A DNA stretch of 64,000 nucleotides from Caulobacter henricii (GTDB lineage Bacteria; Pseudomonadota; Alphaproteobacteria; Caulobacterales; Caulobacteraceae): contig NZ_CP013002.1 in assembly GCF_001414055.1 (NCBI RefSeq), positions 1,116,001 through 1,180,000 of the forward strand, read 5' to 3'. The position numbers and the translations under genes are program-made. Below the pieces are notes generated by a model. That model ran no database searches. It was not told where the DNA came from and saw only the letters and a list, made by a program, of their open reading frames with translations. Shown one piece after another: positions 45,233 through 53,514 of this stretch (position 1 is its first letter; every line of letters begins with the position of its first letter).

Positions 45233-47275
45233 TCATCGGCTCGCGCCGATGCCCCCGCTGCCGCACTCGGTGTTCAGGTACTTCTCGATCTCGACCAGCT
45301 GGGTCTCGACCATGGCGGGTTCCATGGTGGCCAGCTGGTGGCCCATGTCCTTGATCTCGAGATAGCGGTGCGGCTTGCCGGCTGTCTTCAGGGCGTCGAC
45401 GAACTTGCGCGACTGCTTCACGTCGACGATCTGGTCGCGGTCGCCATGATAGATCAGTAGCGGGATCTGGGAGTCCCGCGCCTTTTCAAGGGCATCAAGA
45501 CCCCGGATGGTCGGGTTCTGGAACTCCCGCTGGAAGCGGTTGTCAAAGGTGGCCTGCTTGATGCTGGCCAGGTCGCCGGCTCCGGCACCGGAGATGGCGC
45601 AACGATAGAGACCATTGGGCCGGATGGCGGCGGCCAGGGCTGCATAGCCGCCATAGGAATAGCCGAACATGGCCACCTTGTCGGGCGCAGCGACCTTCTG
45701 GTCGATCAGCCAGCGGACCCCGTCATCCTTGTCGTCCTGCATTTTCTGGCCCCATTCGCCGTCGCCGGCGCGCCACAGCTTCTGGCCCCAGCCTTCGGAC
45801 CCGCGGAACTGGGGTTGCAGGACCGCATAGCCGCGGCTGGCGAAGTACTGGACCCAGCCGGCCGGATCCCAGTCGAGATAGTCCCGTGCCCAGGGGCCGC
45901 CGTGGGGTTCGATCAGGGTCGGATAGGGGCCGGGGCCGAACTGGTCGGCAGGCGGGGTGGTCAGATAGGCCGGGATGATCAGGCCGTCACGGGCCGGGTA
46001 TTGAACGAGACGTGTGGTGCCCAGGGCGGCGGTGTCGAGATCGGGCCGCACCTTGCCCAGCAGTTTCAGCGTCCCCGAGGTGTCGAGCAGATAGTACTCG
46101 CCCGGATTGGCCGGACCCGACTTCTCGACGATGAAGTGCTTCAGATCCTCCGACCAGTCGGTGATCGCGGCATCGGCCCCTTCGGCGACAGGCAGGCGCG
46201 TCGCTGCCCCGGTCGCTGGATCCGTCCAGTTGACGACGCTGGTCTTGATGCCCAGGGCGGCGCGCAGGCTCTTGTTCAGGGCCGAGAAAGTCTCGTCCGT
46301 CCAGTAGGTGGTGTTGGTCGCCCCCGAGTAGGAGAAGCCCAGGACCCGGCCATAGTCAGCCTTGGCGGTGGAGGTGACGATGCCGCCAGCGTCGAACAGC
46401 TTGTGCTCGAGCAGGGGCTCGACGATCTGCCGGGCCTTGATGTCGTAGACATAGAGACCGGCCTTGTCGCGACCCTTGCTGGACGAGATGTAGAGGATGT
46501 TGGGATCGTCGGTGAAGCCGACGATGGCAACCGGCTCGCGGTCCTTGGCATACCAGCGGAAATGCTCGGACCACTCGCCGCTGGCCGGGTCGCGGATCCA
46601 CTGGGCGAAATAGACCGCGCCATTGTCATAGCCCAGCTCCTGGCGGGTACGGATCTCACCCTTGAGGTCCACCTGGAAGCCGCCGAAGCGTTCGGAGCCG
46701 CGCATCAGCCGCTCGGTAACGCCCGAATAGATGTCCAGCTTGAGGATGTCGCCCCGGGTATCCTGGCGCCGGTCTTCGACCACGATGTTGCGGGGATCAG
46801 CGGGCAGGAAGTCGATCACACCGGCATCGTCGAACTTGGCCTGGAAGGCATCACTCTCCGAACGGGTGCGACCGTCCGGCAGGAGCGTGCTCCAGGACTT
46901 GCCTTCCAGGTCAGAGACATATTGCCGGCTCAGGTGGGTCTTGATGTTACCGACCGTGAAGGTCTGGATCGTCCGCACCAGCAGGCGGTCATTCTTCAGA
47001 AAACTGACGCCCAGGATGCGGACCTTGGCAGCCGAGATCACGGCCGGCGGCTTGTCCAGGGCGTCCGTGCTCCAGACCGAGATCATCGGGCTCTGGCCGT
47101 TCTGGCTGGTCAGGGCGACGATGTGCTTGCCGTCGCGCGAGATCTGCACGTTGCTGATGGCCGGCGGGTCGGCGAACACCTTGGCCGGTAGTGGCGCGGC
47201 CTGGAGCGAAGGGGCCGTCAGGCCCAGTAGGACGGCGGCTGCGGCTGCGGCGAGCGGGCGCGGGTCTAGTCTCAC
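45233..47275 (-). CDS. Exported S9 family prolyl oligopeptidase-like serine peptidase
   Basis: The 680-residue protein has a signal peptide RPLAAAAAAVLLGLTAPSLQAAP and an N-terminal beta-propeller-like region. A C-terminal alpha/beta-hydrolase domain has Ser in FGYSYGGYAAL, Asp in HGDRDQIVD and His in IKDMGHQLAT. It should cleave peptides after specific residues in the periplasm. The start is GTG 47275, supported by TGGAGCC 7 nt upstream and by the signal peptide beginning there. An in-frame ATG at 47338 has no ribosome site and would add a non-signal extension. Confidence 0.92.
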   Translation of the reverse strand: MRLDPRPLAAAAAAVLLGLTAPSLQAAPLPAKVFADPPAISNVQISRDGKHIVALTSQNGQSPMISVWSTDALDKPPAVISAAKVRILGVSFLKNDRLLVRTIQTFTVGNIKTHLSRQYVSDLEGKSWSTLLPDGRTRSESDAFQAKFDDAGVIDFLPADPRNIVVEDRRQDTRGDILKLDIYSGVTERLMRGSERFGGFQVDLKGEIRTRQELGYDNGAVYFAQWIRDPASGEWSEHFRWYAKDREPVAIVGFTDDPNILYISSSKGRDKAGLYVYDIKARQIVEPLLEHKLFDAGGIVTSTAKADYGRVLGFSYSGATNTTYWTDETFSALNKSLRAALGIKTSVVNWTDPATGAATRLPVAEGADAAITDWSEDLKHFIVEKSGPANPGEYYLLDTSGTLKLLGKVRPDLDTAALGTTRLVQYPARDGLIIPAYLTTPPADQFGPGPYPTLIEPHGGPWARDYLDWDPAGWVQYFASRGYAVLQPQFRGSEGWGQKLWRAGDGEWGQKMQDDKDDGVRWLIDQKVAAPDKVAMFGYSYGGYAALAAAIRPNGLYRCAISGAGAGDLASIKQATFDNRFQREFQNPTIRGLDALEKARDSQIPLLIYHGDRDQIVDVKQSRKFVDALKTAGKPHRYLEIKDMGHQLATMEPAMVETQLVEIEKYLNTECGSGGIGASR

Positions 47276-47571
47276 AGTCGGCTCCAGTCTGAATGCGTTT
47301 CTTTGGGTGCGCCTGGCCAGCGAACCCGTTGCCACCATAGCGGGTGCGTCGGCCCGGCCAAGCCCGTGACTCTGCAGGCCTTGCGCCGATCCGACCGTTG
47401 GGTGCGTACCGAAAGACACAGTGTGTCGGAAATACGACCCAAAGACGACACCTAGGTTGCGGTGCAGCCCCGGATCGCGCTCTTGTCCCCATTGCAGTTA
47501 AATTCCACGCCTCTGTCCGAAGAAGCTGTCGGTCTTGCTGCCCTATGGGAATTCACGGAGGCGTTTCTGTC
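47276..47571. other. Divergent region between S9 peptidase and TonB receptor
   Basis: The 296 bp contain no gene I can support. The S9 ribosome site is at the left edge and the receptor's GGAGG at the right edge. No clear palindrome or riboswitch is visible. Confidence 0.5.
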
Positions 47572-50532
47572 ATGTCCAACCATCGTAAGCATCTTTTGGC
47601 CACCACGGTCATGGCCGGACTGGCGGTCACCGCCTTTGCGCCGACCCTGGCCCTCGCCCAGGCCGCCGCGCCCCTGCCGACCACCGCCGACAAGCCGGCG
47701 GACGTGACCGAGATCGAAGAGCTGGTCGTGACCGGCTCGCGCATCAAGCGCAGCGAATTCAACAGCCCCGACCCGATCCAGGTGATCAGTGCTGAACAGG
47801 GCAAGCTGAAGGGCATCTCGACCGCTGCGGGTCTGCTGCAGACCTCGACCATCGCCTCGGGTTCGCCGCAGGTGACCTCGGCCATCTCCAGCGCCTTCGT
47901 CACCGACGGTGGCCCCGGTGCTGAAACCATCTCGCTGCGCGGTCTGGGTGCCAACCGTACCCTCGTGCTGGTCAATGGTCGTCGCACCGGTCCGGCCGGC
48001 GTCCGCGGTGGCGTGTCCTCCGTCGACCTCAACGTCATTCCGGTGTCCGCGATCGACCGCGTCGACATTCTGAAGGACGGTGCCTCGTCGATCTACGGCT
48101 CCGACGCCGTCGCCGGCGTGGTCAACATCATCACCAAGCGCGATACGGAAGGCTTCGAGATCGATGCCTTCGTCAGCCAGCCCCAGGACAAGGGCGGCGA
48201 GCAGAGCCGCGGCAGCATCAGCTGGGGCAAGACCTTTGACCGCGGCTTCCTGAACGTCTCCTACGACTATTCGAAGACCGCCGAGCAGCGGATTGGTGAT
48301 CGCAGCTACACCAACTGCGGCCGTCAATACATCACCGACTCCAGCGGCAAGCGGAAGGACACCATCGATCCCCGCACGGGTTCGGCCCAGTGCCGCGACC
48401 TGCTGTATGATCAGATCTGGCTCTATGACTTCAGCTTCGCCGGTCTCGATGGCAAGCTGCAGTTCGACTATGACGGCAAGCTGGGCGGCCTGATCCCCCG
48501 CGTGCCGCCGGGCCAGGCGGCCAACTATCCGGGCGCGCCGGCCGGCTTCTATACCGTGGGCTACAGCGATGATCCCCAGGCCGCCGACAACGGCGTTCTG
48601 GACTTCAATAGCCCGTTCAATCTCGAATCCTCGCTGGTGCCGCGCAACGAGCGCTCGACCATCTATGCCCAGGGCGCGTTCGACATCACCGACAGCGTCG
48701 AGGCCTATGGCGAACTGCTGCTGAACCGCCGCGCCACCAAGAGCAACGGCTATCGCCAGTTCTGGAGCTACTTCTACACCGGCGACATCGACCCGTTCAG
48801 CAAGGGCTTCACCGGCGACTTCATCCTGTCACCGACCCCGGTCACCAACCGGGCCCGCGACGGCCAGCGCGTTGACTATCAGCGCTTTGTCGGCGGCCTG
48901 CGCGGCGACTTCGGCAAGATCGATTTCCTGAAGGGTTGGGACTGGGACATCTTCAGCCAGTACAGCCACTCCAAGGGCGTCTATTCACGTGACGTGATCC
49001 TGAAAGACGCCGTTGATATCGGCGCTTTCCGCACCGGGTCTTGCGCGGGCCAGACGACACCGATCAGCAAGAAGAAGTGCGTCGACGTCAGCTGGGTCAC
49101 GCCGGACTTCCTGGCCGGCAAGTACACGGCTGCCGAAGAAGCCTTCCTGTTCGACAATGAAGCCGGCAAGACCATCTACAAGCAACTGGTCATCGAAGGT
49201 TCGACCTCGGGTTCGCTGTTCAAGCTGCCGGCCGGTGACGTGGGCGCCGCCTTCGGCTTCCACTATCGCAAGGACTCGATCAACGACACGCCTGGTGCCG
49301 TCACTCTGGCCGGCAATGTGTGGGGCTCCTCCACGGCCGGCATCACCAAGGGCGACGACCTGGCGCGCGAGTTCTTCGGCGAGCTGAGCATTCCGCTGCT
49401 GAAGGGCCTGCCCTTCGCGGAGAATGTCGAGCTGTCGCTGTCGGGCCGTCATACCAAGGTCAACAGCTATGGTGAGGACGACACCTACAAGGTGGGTCTG
49501 AACTGGCAGATCGTGCCGTCGCTGCGCCTGCGGGCTACCAAGGGCACGTCGTTCCGCGCTCCGGCCCTGTTCGAACTCTACAAGAATGCCGAGACGAGCT
49601 TCGCCTCACAGCGCACGCTCGACCCCTGCATCCGTTGGGCGACCAACCTGGCCCAGGGCAACCTGCCGCAATACGTCGCCAACAACTGCGCCGCCGCGGG
49701 CATTCCGGGCACCCATTCGGGTGCCGGCTCGTCGGCCACCATTACGGCGGGCGGCGGCAAGGGCGCTCTCGAGGCCGAAACCTCGAAGGCGGTCACCTAT
49801 GGCGTGATCTGGACCCCCAGCTTCGCCAACCTGAACGTGGCGGTCGACTACTTCGAAATCGAGGTCAATGACGAGATCACCCAGCTCGGTGCCGCGCGCA
49901 TCGTGTCGGGCTGCTATCGTTCGCTGTCCTTCCCGAACGATCCGCTGTGCAAGCTGTTCACCCGCACGCCGGGCTCCAACCTGATCAACAAGGTCACCAA
50001 CAACTATCTGAACATCGCCGAGCAGGCCAACCGCGGCATCGACCTGACCGTTCGCTACGGCCAGGACCTGCCCTGGGACACCAGGCTGACGGTCGACCTC
50101 CAGTCGACCTGGCAGCTTGAGGACACCACGGCCCTGTTCGCCGGCACGACGATCGACAAGAACGGTTTTGTCGGCGATCCGGACTGGACCGGCCAGCTGA
50201 ACTTCCGCCTCGTCAAGGGCGATTGGACGGGCTTCTGGGGCGTCGACATGGTCGGCAAGGCGTCTGACGCCGAGGACTATGCCGACAAGAACGCGGCGGG
50301 GACCACCTTCTACAAGATCCACACCGAGTTCACGGCCTATCACAGCCTCTCGCTGCAGAAGAAGTTCGACGACTGGTCGGTCCTCGGCGGCGTGGCCAAT
50401 GTGTTCAATGAAGCGCCCCCGGCGGTGTCGCGCGGCCAGGGCAACTACAGCACGGTCGGCACCTCGGTTCTGGCCTCGCAGTACGACTACTATGGTCGCC
50501 GCGTGTTCCTGAATATCACGGCGCGCTTCTAG
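47572..50532 (+). CDS. TonB-dependent outer-membrane receptor (large, CarA/SusC-like class)
   Basis: The 986-residue receptor starts with a signal peptide ending LALAQA near residue 29. A plug has TonB-box-like EIEELVVTGSRIKRSEF, TISLRGLGANRTLVLVNGRRTG and GSDAVAGVVNIITK. A long barrel with several Cys pairs (CGRQ...CRDL, GSCAGQ...KKCVDVS, CIRW...NNCAA) ends in RRVFLNITARF. The length and Cys pairs fit receptors for oligosaccharides or peptides, but the ligand is unknown. GGAGG precedes the ATG by 10 nt. A terminator follows, then a sulfotransferase gene on the same strand. Confidence 0.95.
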   Translation: MSNHRKHLLATTVMAGLAVTAFAPTLALAQAAAPLPTTADKPADVTEIEELVVTGSRIKRSEFNSPDPIQVISAEQGKLKGISTAAGLLQTSTIASGSPQVTSAISSAFVTDGGPGAETISLRGLGANRTLVLVNGRRTGPAGVRGGVSSVDLNVIPVSAIDRVDILKDGASSIYGSDAVAGVVNIITKRDTEGFEIDAFVSQPQDKGGEQSRGSISWGKTFDRGFLNVSYDYSKTAEQRIGDRSYTNCGRQYITDSSGKRKDTIDPRTGSAQCRDLLYDQIWLYDFSFAGLDGKLQFDYDGKLGGLIPRVPPGQAANYPGAPAGFYTVGYSDDPQAADNGVLDFNSPFNLESSLVPRNERSTIYAQGAFDITDSVEAYGELLLNRRATKSNGYRQFWSYFYTGDIDPFSKGFTGDFILSPTPVTNRARDGQRVDYQRFVGGLRGDFGKIDFLKGWDWDIFSQYSHSKGVYSRDVILKDAVDIGAFRTGSCAGQTTPISKKKCVDVSWVTPDFLAGKYTAAEEAFLFDNEAGKTIYKQLVIEGSTSGSLFKLPAGDVGAAFGFHYRKDSINDTPGAVTLAGNVWGSSTAGITKGDDLAREFFGELSIPLLKGLPFAENVELSLSGRHTKVNSYGEDDTYKVGLNWQIVPSLRLRATKGTSFRAPALFELYKNAETSFASQRTLDPCIRWATNLAQGNLPQYVANNCAAAGIPGTHSGAGSSATITAGGGKGALEAETSKAVTYGVIWTPSFANLNVAVDYFEIEVNDEITQLGAARIVSGCYRSLSFPNDPLCKLFTRTPGSNLINKVTNNYLNIAEQANRGIDLTVRYGQDLPWDTRLTVDLQSTWQLEDTTALFAGTTIDKNGFVGDPDWTGQLNFRLVKGDWTGFWGVDMVGKASDAEDYADKNAAGTTFYKIHTEFTAYHSLSLQKKFDDWSVLGGVANVFNEAPPAVSRGQGNYSTVGTSVLASQYDYYGRRVFLNITARF

Positions 50533-50556
50533 TCTTAGCGGATTGGACTAACATGA

Positions 50557-50583
50557 CGGCGGCGGGGCGACCCGCCGCCGTTT
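50557..50583 (+). terminator. Terminator after the TonB receptor
   Basis: A perfect 10-bp GC stem (50557-50566 with 50571-50580), GCGA loop and TTT follow the receptor stop by 24 nt. Confidence 0.85.
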
Positions 50584-50616
50584 CTGTATTGATATCCGAG
50601 TTGGGGACCTGATCGC

Positions 50617-51405
50617 GTGAACGCCATAATCCGGGGCAAGCCCGACAATCTCGACGAGATCGGCCTGCAGTTCGAGCGCGCGAGCCTGGCGACGCCGGTC
50701 TATCTCAACAGCGTGCCCAAGGCCGGCACCCACCTGATCCGCAACATCCTGCGGATGTTCGTCGCGCCGGAGCAGCACTGGCGCCGGGAATACATTCAGC
50801 ACGCCATCCTCAGGCAGTACGGGCCGGAGGCCTTCTCAGCCGCCAGACCGATGATCAGCTGGGGTCACATGCTGTTTTCGGACGAGTCGGCCATCGCCCT
50901 GCGCGATGTTCGCCATATCGTGCTGGTCCGCGATCCCTATGACTGGGTTCTGGCCCGGGCGCGATTCTACCTTTCGGACGAATTCCAGGGCAATCTGAAC
51001 CACATCAAGGGCGGCGCAGCCTCGGCCGAGGACGTGGTGATGATGATGATCCTCGGCGCCCACGGCAAGGTGCCGGACCTGAAGGACATCTTTGCCCTCA
51101 ATGCCGTGGCCTGGATGGGCTCCAGCGCCGTGATCGTGCGCTATGAGGATATTGTCGAGAGCCTGAATGACCTGGGATCCAGGCGGTCGGAGGCCTTTTT
51201 CCGCCAGTTGCTCGCCGATTGCGGTCTGGATCTGCCGACCGACTGGCGAGAGCGGGTCGAGGCCGGTGCCGATCGCCGGGAAAGCCGGACCGCCAGCGAA
51301 AACCTCAATGTAACGGCCGACTTGCCGAGAGTTCTGTCAGACGTCCACAAGCGGATCGTGGATTTTCACGCCCCCGGCCTGCGGGCCCTTCTGGGCTACG
51401 CCTAG
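50617..51405 (+). CDS. Sulfotransferase domain protein
   Basis: The 262-residue protein has the two PAPS-binding motifs of sulfotransferases: the 5'-phosphosulfate loop NSVPKAGTHLIRNIL (residues 31-45) and the 3'-phosphate segment VLVRDPYDWVLARARF (near residue 105). It should transfer sulfate from PAPS to an unknown acceptor. It starts at GTG 50617 with GGGGA upstream. It follows the TonB receptor by 84 nt, past a terminator, so it may be separately expressed, yet the adjacency is suggestive of a shared sulfated ligand. No PAPS synthesis genes are near. Confidence 0.88.
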   Translation: MNAIIRGKPDNLDEIGLQFERASLATPVYLNSVPKAGTHLIRNILRMFVAPEQHWRREYIQHAILRQYGPEAFSAARPMISWGHMLFSDESAIALRDVRHIVLVRDPYDWVLARARFYLSDEFQGNLNHIKGGAASAEDVVMMMILGAHGKVPDLKDIFALNAVAWMGSSAVIVRYEDIVESLNDLGSRRSEAFFRQLLADCGLDLPTDWRERVEAGADRRESRTASENLNVTADLPRVLSDVHKRIVDFHAPGLRALLGYA

Positions 51406-51452
51406 AGCCTTTTCCGACCTGATGGCTCCATCAGGGGCGGGGGCAAAGGGTT

Positions 51453-51770
51453 TTAGATCACCACGGCCGTTCCGGAGACCGAGACCATCATCATCGAGCC
51501 ATTGGGGCCGACGGTGTTGTAGTCGAGGTCGACGGCCACGATCGCATTGGCGCCCAGTTTCTCGGCTTCCTTGATCAGGTTCTTCAGGGCGTCATCACGC
51601 GCCCGCCCCAGGACCCGTTCATAGGACTTCGAGTGGCCGCCGATGAAGTCGCGGATGGCGGCCATCAGGTCCAGCACCACATTCGCGCCCAGGATCGACT
51701 GGGCGTAGATCGCCCCCTTGTAGTCCTGAACCGGCCGGCCTTCGATGAAGGGCGTGGTCGAGATCAGCAT
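51453..51770 (-). CDS. YbjQ/UPF0145 family protein
   Basis: The 105-residue protein matches the YbjQ (DUF74, heavy-metal-binding domain) family from MLISTTPFIEGRPVQDYKGAIYAQSILGANVVLDL to EAEKLGANAIVAVDLDYNTVG and MMMVSVSGTAVVI. It forms pentamers; the role is unknown. ATG 51770 gives the normal family start. It is divergent from the first DUF4112 gene and convergent on the sulfotransferase. Confidence 0.9.
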   Translation of the reverse strand: MLISTTPFIEGRPVQDYKGAIYAQSILGANVVLDLMAAIRDFIGGHSKSYERVLGRARDDALKNLIKEAEKLGANAIVAVDLDYNTVGPNGSMMMVSVSGTAVVI

Positions 51771-51965
51771 CGATAAACCCCTGTGCGGCACACGCGACAA
51801 CGTCGTTAACTTAGGCGCAAACTGCGGCTTCCGCGAGGGGCTCACCTGCAAAGCGGCGCTTTCTTGCGTCAATCTCGCCTCCTGCGGGAATCTGGCGTTC
51901 TGCCACTTCCTGCGCGCCGATGGTTAAGGCAGATTGGGCCCAGTTCTTCACCCCGGAGTTTTCTG

Positions 51966-52427
51966 GTGATCTTCGCCAAGTCGCACCTCGACCTGCACAA
52001 CATCCGGAACAATGTGGAACGGGTTAAGAAGCTGTCGGACAATGTCGTGGGTGTCGGCCCGCTCGGCGTCGGCCTCGACGGCCTGCTGACCTGGATTCCG
52101 GGCGCTGGCGAGCTCTACAGCCTCGGGGCCGGCGGCCTGATCATCATGGACGCCGTACGGGCCCGCGCCGCGCCGATGATCGTCATCCAGATCGTCGCCA
52201 TCATCCTGATCGACACCGTGGCCGGCTCCCTGCCGGTCGCCGGCAAGGTCGCCGACGTGCTGTTCACCGGCCACAAGTGGTCGGCCGACATGTTGATCAA
52301 CCATATGGACGACACCATCTATTTCGAGGGCAGCCGCAAGGAGGTCCAGGGTACGGCGGAGTATCGCGATCTTTTGGCCCGGATTCAGGCGGGCAAGGAA
52401 AAGCGCCGGGTCGTTTTCCTGGGCTGA
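51966..52427 (+). CDS. DUF4112 membrane protein (first of two)
   Basis: The 153-residue protein has the DUF4112 pattern: RVKKLSDNVVGVGPLGVGLDGLLTWIPGAGELYSLGAGG, two hydrophobic segments (MIVIQIVAIILIDTVAGSLP), and VAGKVADVLFTGHKWSADML. It probably sits in the inner membrane; no function is known. The start is GTG 51966 with CGGAG 7 nt upstream. It is followed 42 nt later by a paralogue. Confidence 0.85.
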   Translation: MIFAKSHLDLHNIRNNVERVKKLSDNVVGVGPLGVGLDGLLTWIPGAGELYSLGAGGLIIMDAVRARAAPMIVIQIVAIILIDTVAGSLPVAGKVADVLFTGHKWSADMLINHMDDTIYFEGSRKEVQGTAEYRDLLARIQAGKEKRRVVFLG

Positions 52428-52469
52428 CAGCGGTCGATACATTCTGAACGGGCGAGGCGTTGATCAAGC

Positions 52470-52907
52470 ATGACCGATGAAGCCGCCCCCTTCGCCGACA
52501 CGCGCCGGGCTCGCGCGCATCGCGCCTGGCGGTCTGCTGAGACCATCAAGGGTCTGTCTGACCGCCTGATCGGTCTCGGTCCCTTCGGCCTGGGTCTGGA
52601 TGGCGTCCTGTCGTGGGTTCCAGTGGTTGGGCCGCTCTACAGTATGGGTGCCGGCGGGCTGCTGCTGATCCACGGCCTGTCGGCCGGAGCCTCGTTCGTG
52701 ACCCTCGCGCGGATGCTGGCCTATGTGGCGATGGATACCGCCACCGACGCCGTGCCGATCGCCGGCTCGGTGGTGGACATGATGTTCCCCGGCCACCTGA
52801 TGGCCGCCAAGGCGCTGCAGAAGGACATCGAGGCCCGGCATGGCCTCCCCGATGACGTGGCGCTGAAGCGTGCACCCAAGAAGCGGGCCAAGGCCGGCAA
52901 GCGCTGA
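52470..52907 (+). CDS. DUF4112 membrane protein (second of two)
   Basis: The 145-residue protein is a paralogue of the gene just upstream: GLSDRLIGLGPFGLGLDGVLSWVPVVGPLYSMGAGG, a hydrophobic MLAYVAMDTATDAVPIAGSVVDMMFPGH, then a basic tail rich in Lys/Ala. The tandem pair probably arose by duplication. Its stop and that of the opposite-strand Uma2 gene share adjacent bases (52907/52908). Confidence 0.85.
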   Translation: MTDEAAPFADTRRARAHRAWRSAETIKGLSDRLIGLGPFGLGLDGVLSWVPVVGPLYSMGAGGLLLIHGLSAGASFVTLARMLAYVAMDTATDAVPIAGSVVDMMFPGHLMAAKALQKDIEARHGLPDDVALKRAPKKRAKAGKR

Positions 52908-53483
52908 TCAGCGGATTGCGGGCAGATCGGCCAGGCAGAGCGTCAGGTTCGGAAAGACCAGTGAGGTCACAGCTTCGCGCGCCGCGTACTGTGTGACGTC
53001 GCGATAGAGCCCGCCATCAAGGGTGCGATGCACGATGATCGTGGCGGCGTTGACGTCAACCACCCAATAGTCGCGCACCCCATGCTGGGCGTAGAGCTCG
53101 GCCTTGAAGGCCAGGTCATACTTGACCGTTGACTGCGCGACTTCGATCACAAGGCCAACATTGGCCCCGCCGACGGAGGTCAGGGGAAGCCTGGCGTCGT
53201 AGAGATAGAGATCGGGATCGGGCGCGTTCGTCGGAGAAAGCCGCAGTGTGGAGTCGACGATCACCTGCACGGCATCGCCGGCCAATAGCATCAAGCGCTT
53301 GGCGATCTGCATCTTCGCCCAGGTATGCGGCGCGCCTTCCGAGGCCATCTCAACCAGCGCTCCATCAACCAGTTCGACGCGAGCGCCTTCAGCGAGAATC
53401 CCGGCTGCCTGCATGCGCAGGACATCGTCCAGCGTGAAGCGATACTGCTGCGAGGTCTCCAGCGCTCGGGAGAGGGCGTTCAT
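52908..53483 (-). CDS. Uma2 family (PD-(D/E)XK-like) restriction-endonuclease-fold protein
   Basis: The 191-residue protein has the Uma2 core: RVELVDGALVEMASEGAPHTWAKMQIAKRL (helix plus His), the active-site region APDPDLYLYDARLP, GLVIEVAQSTVKYDLAFKAELYAQHGVRDYWVVDV (EVAxST...K motif). This family is expanded in cyanobacteria and scattered elsewhere; its biological role is unknown, although the fold is that of nucleases. It is between the DUF4112 pair and the mutase gene, on the minus strand. Confidence 0.88.
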   Translation of the reverse strand: MNALSRALETSQQYRFTLDDVLRMQAAGILAEGARVELVDGALVEMASEGAPHTWAKMQIAKRLMLLAGDAVQVIVDSTLRLSPTNAPDPDLYLYDARLPLTSVGGANVGLVIEVAQSTVKYDLAFKAELYAQHGVRDYWVVDVNAATIIVHRTLDGGLYRDVTQYAAREAVTSLVFPNLTLCLADLPAIR

Positions 53484-53514
53484 TCTCCCAGCATAGCACA
53501 GTCGGACAGGGCCG

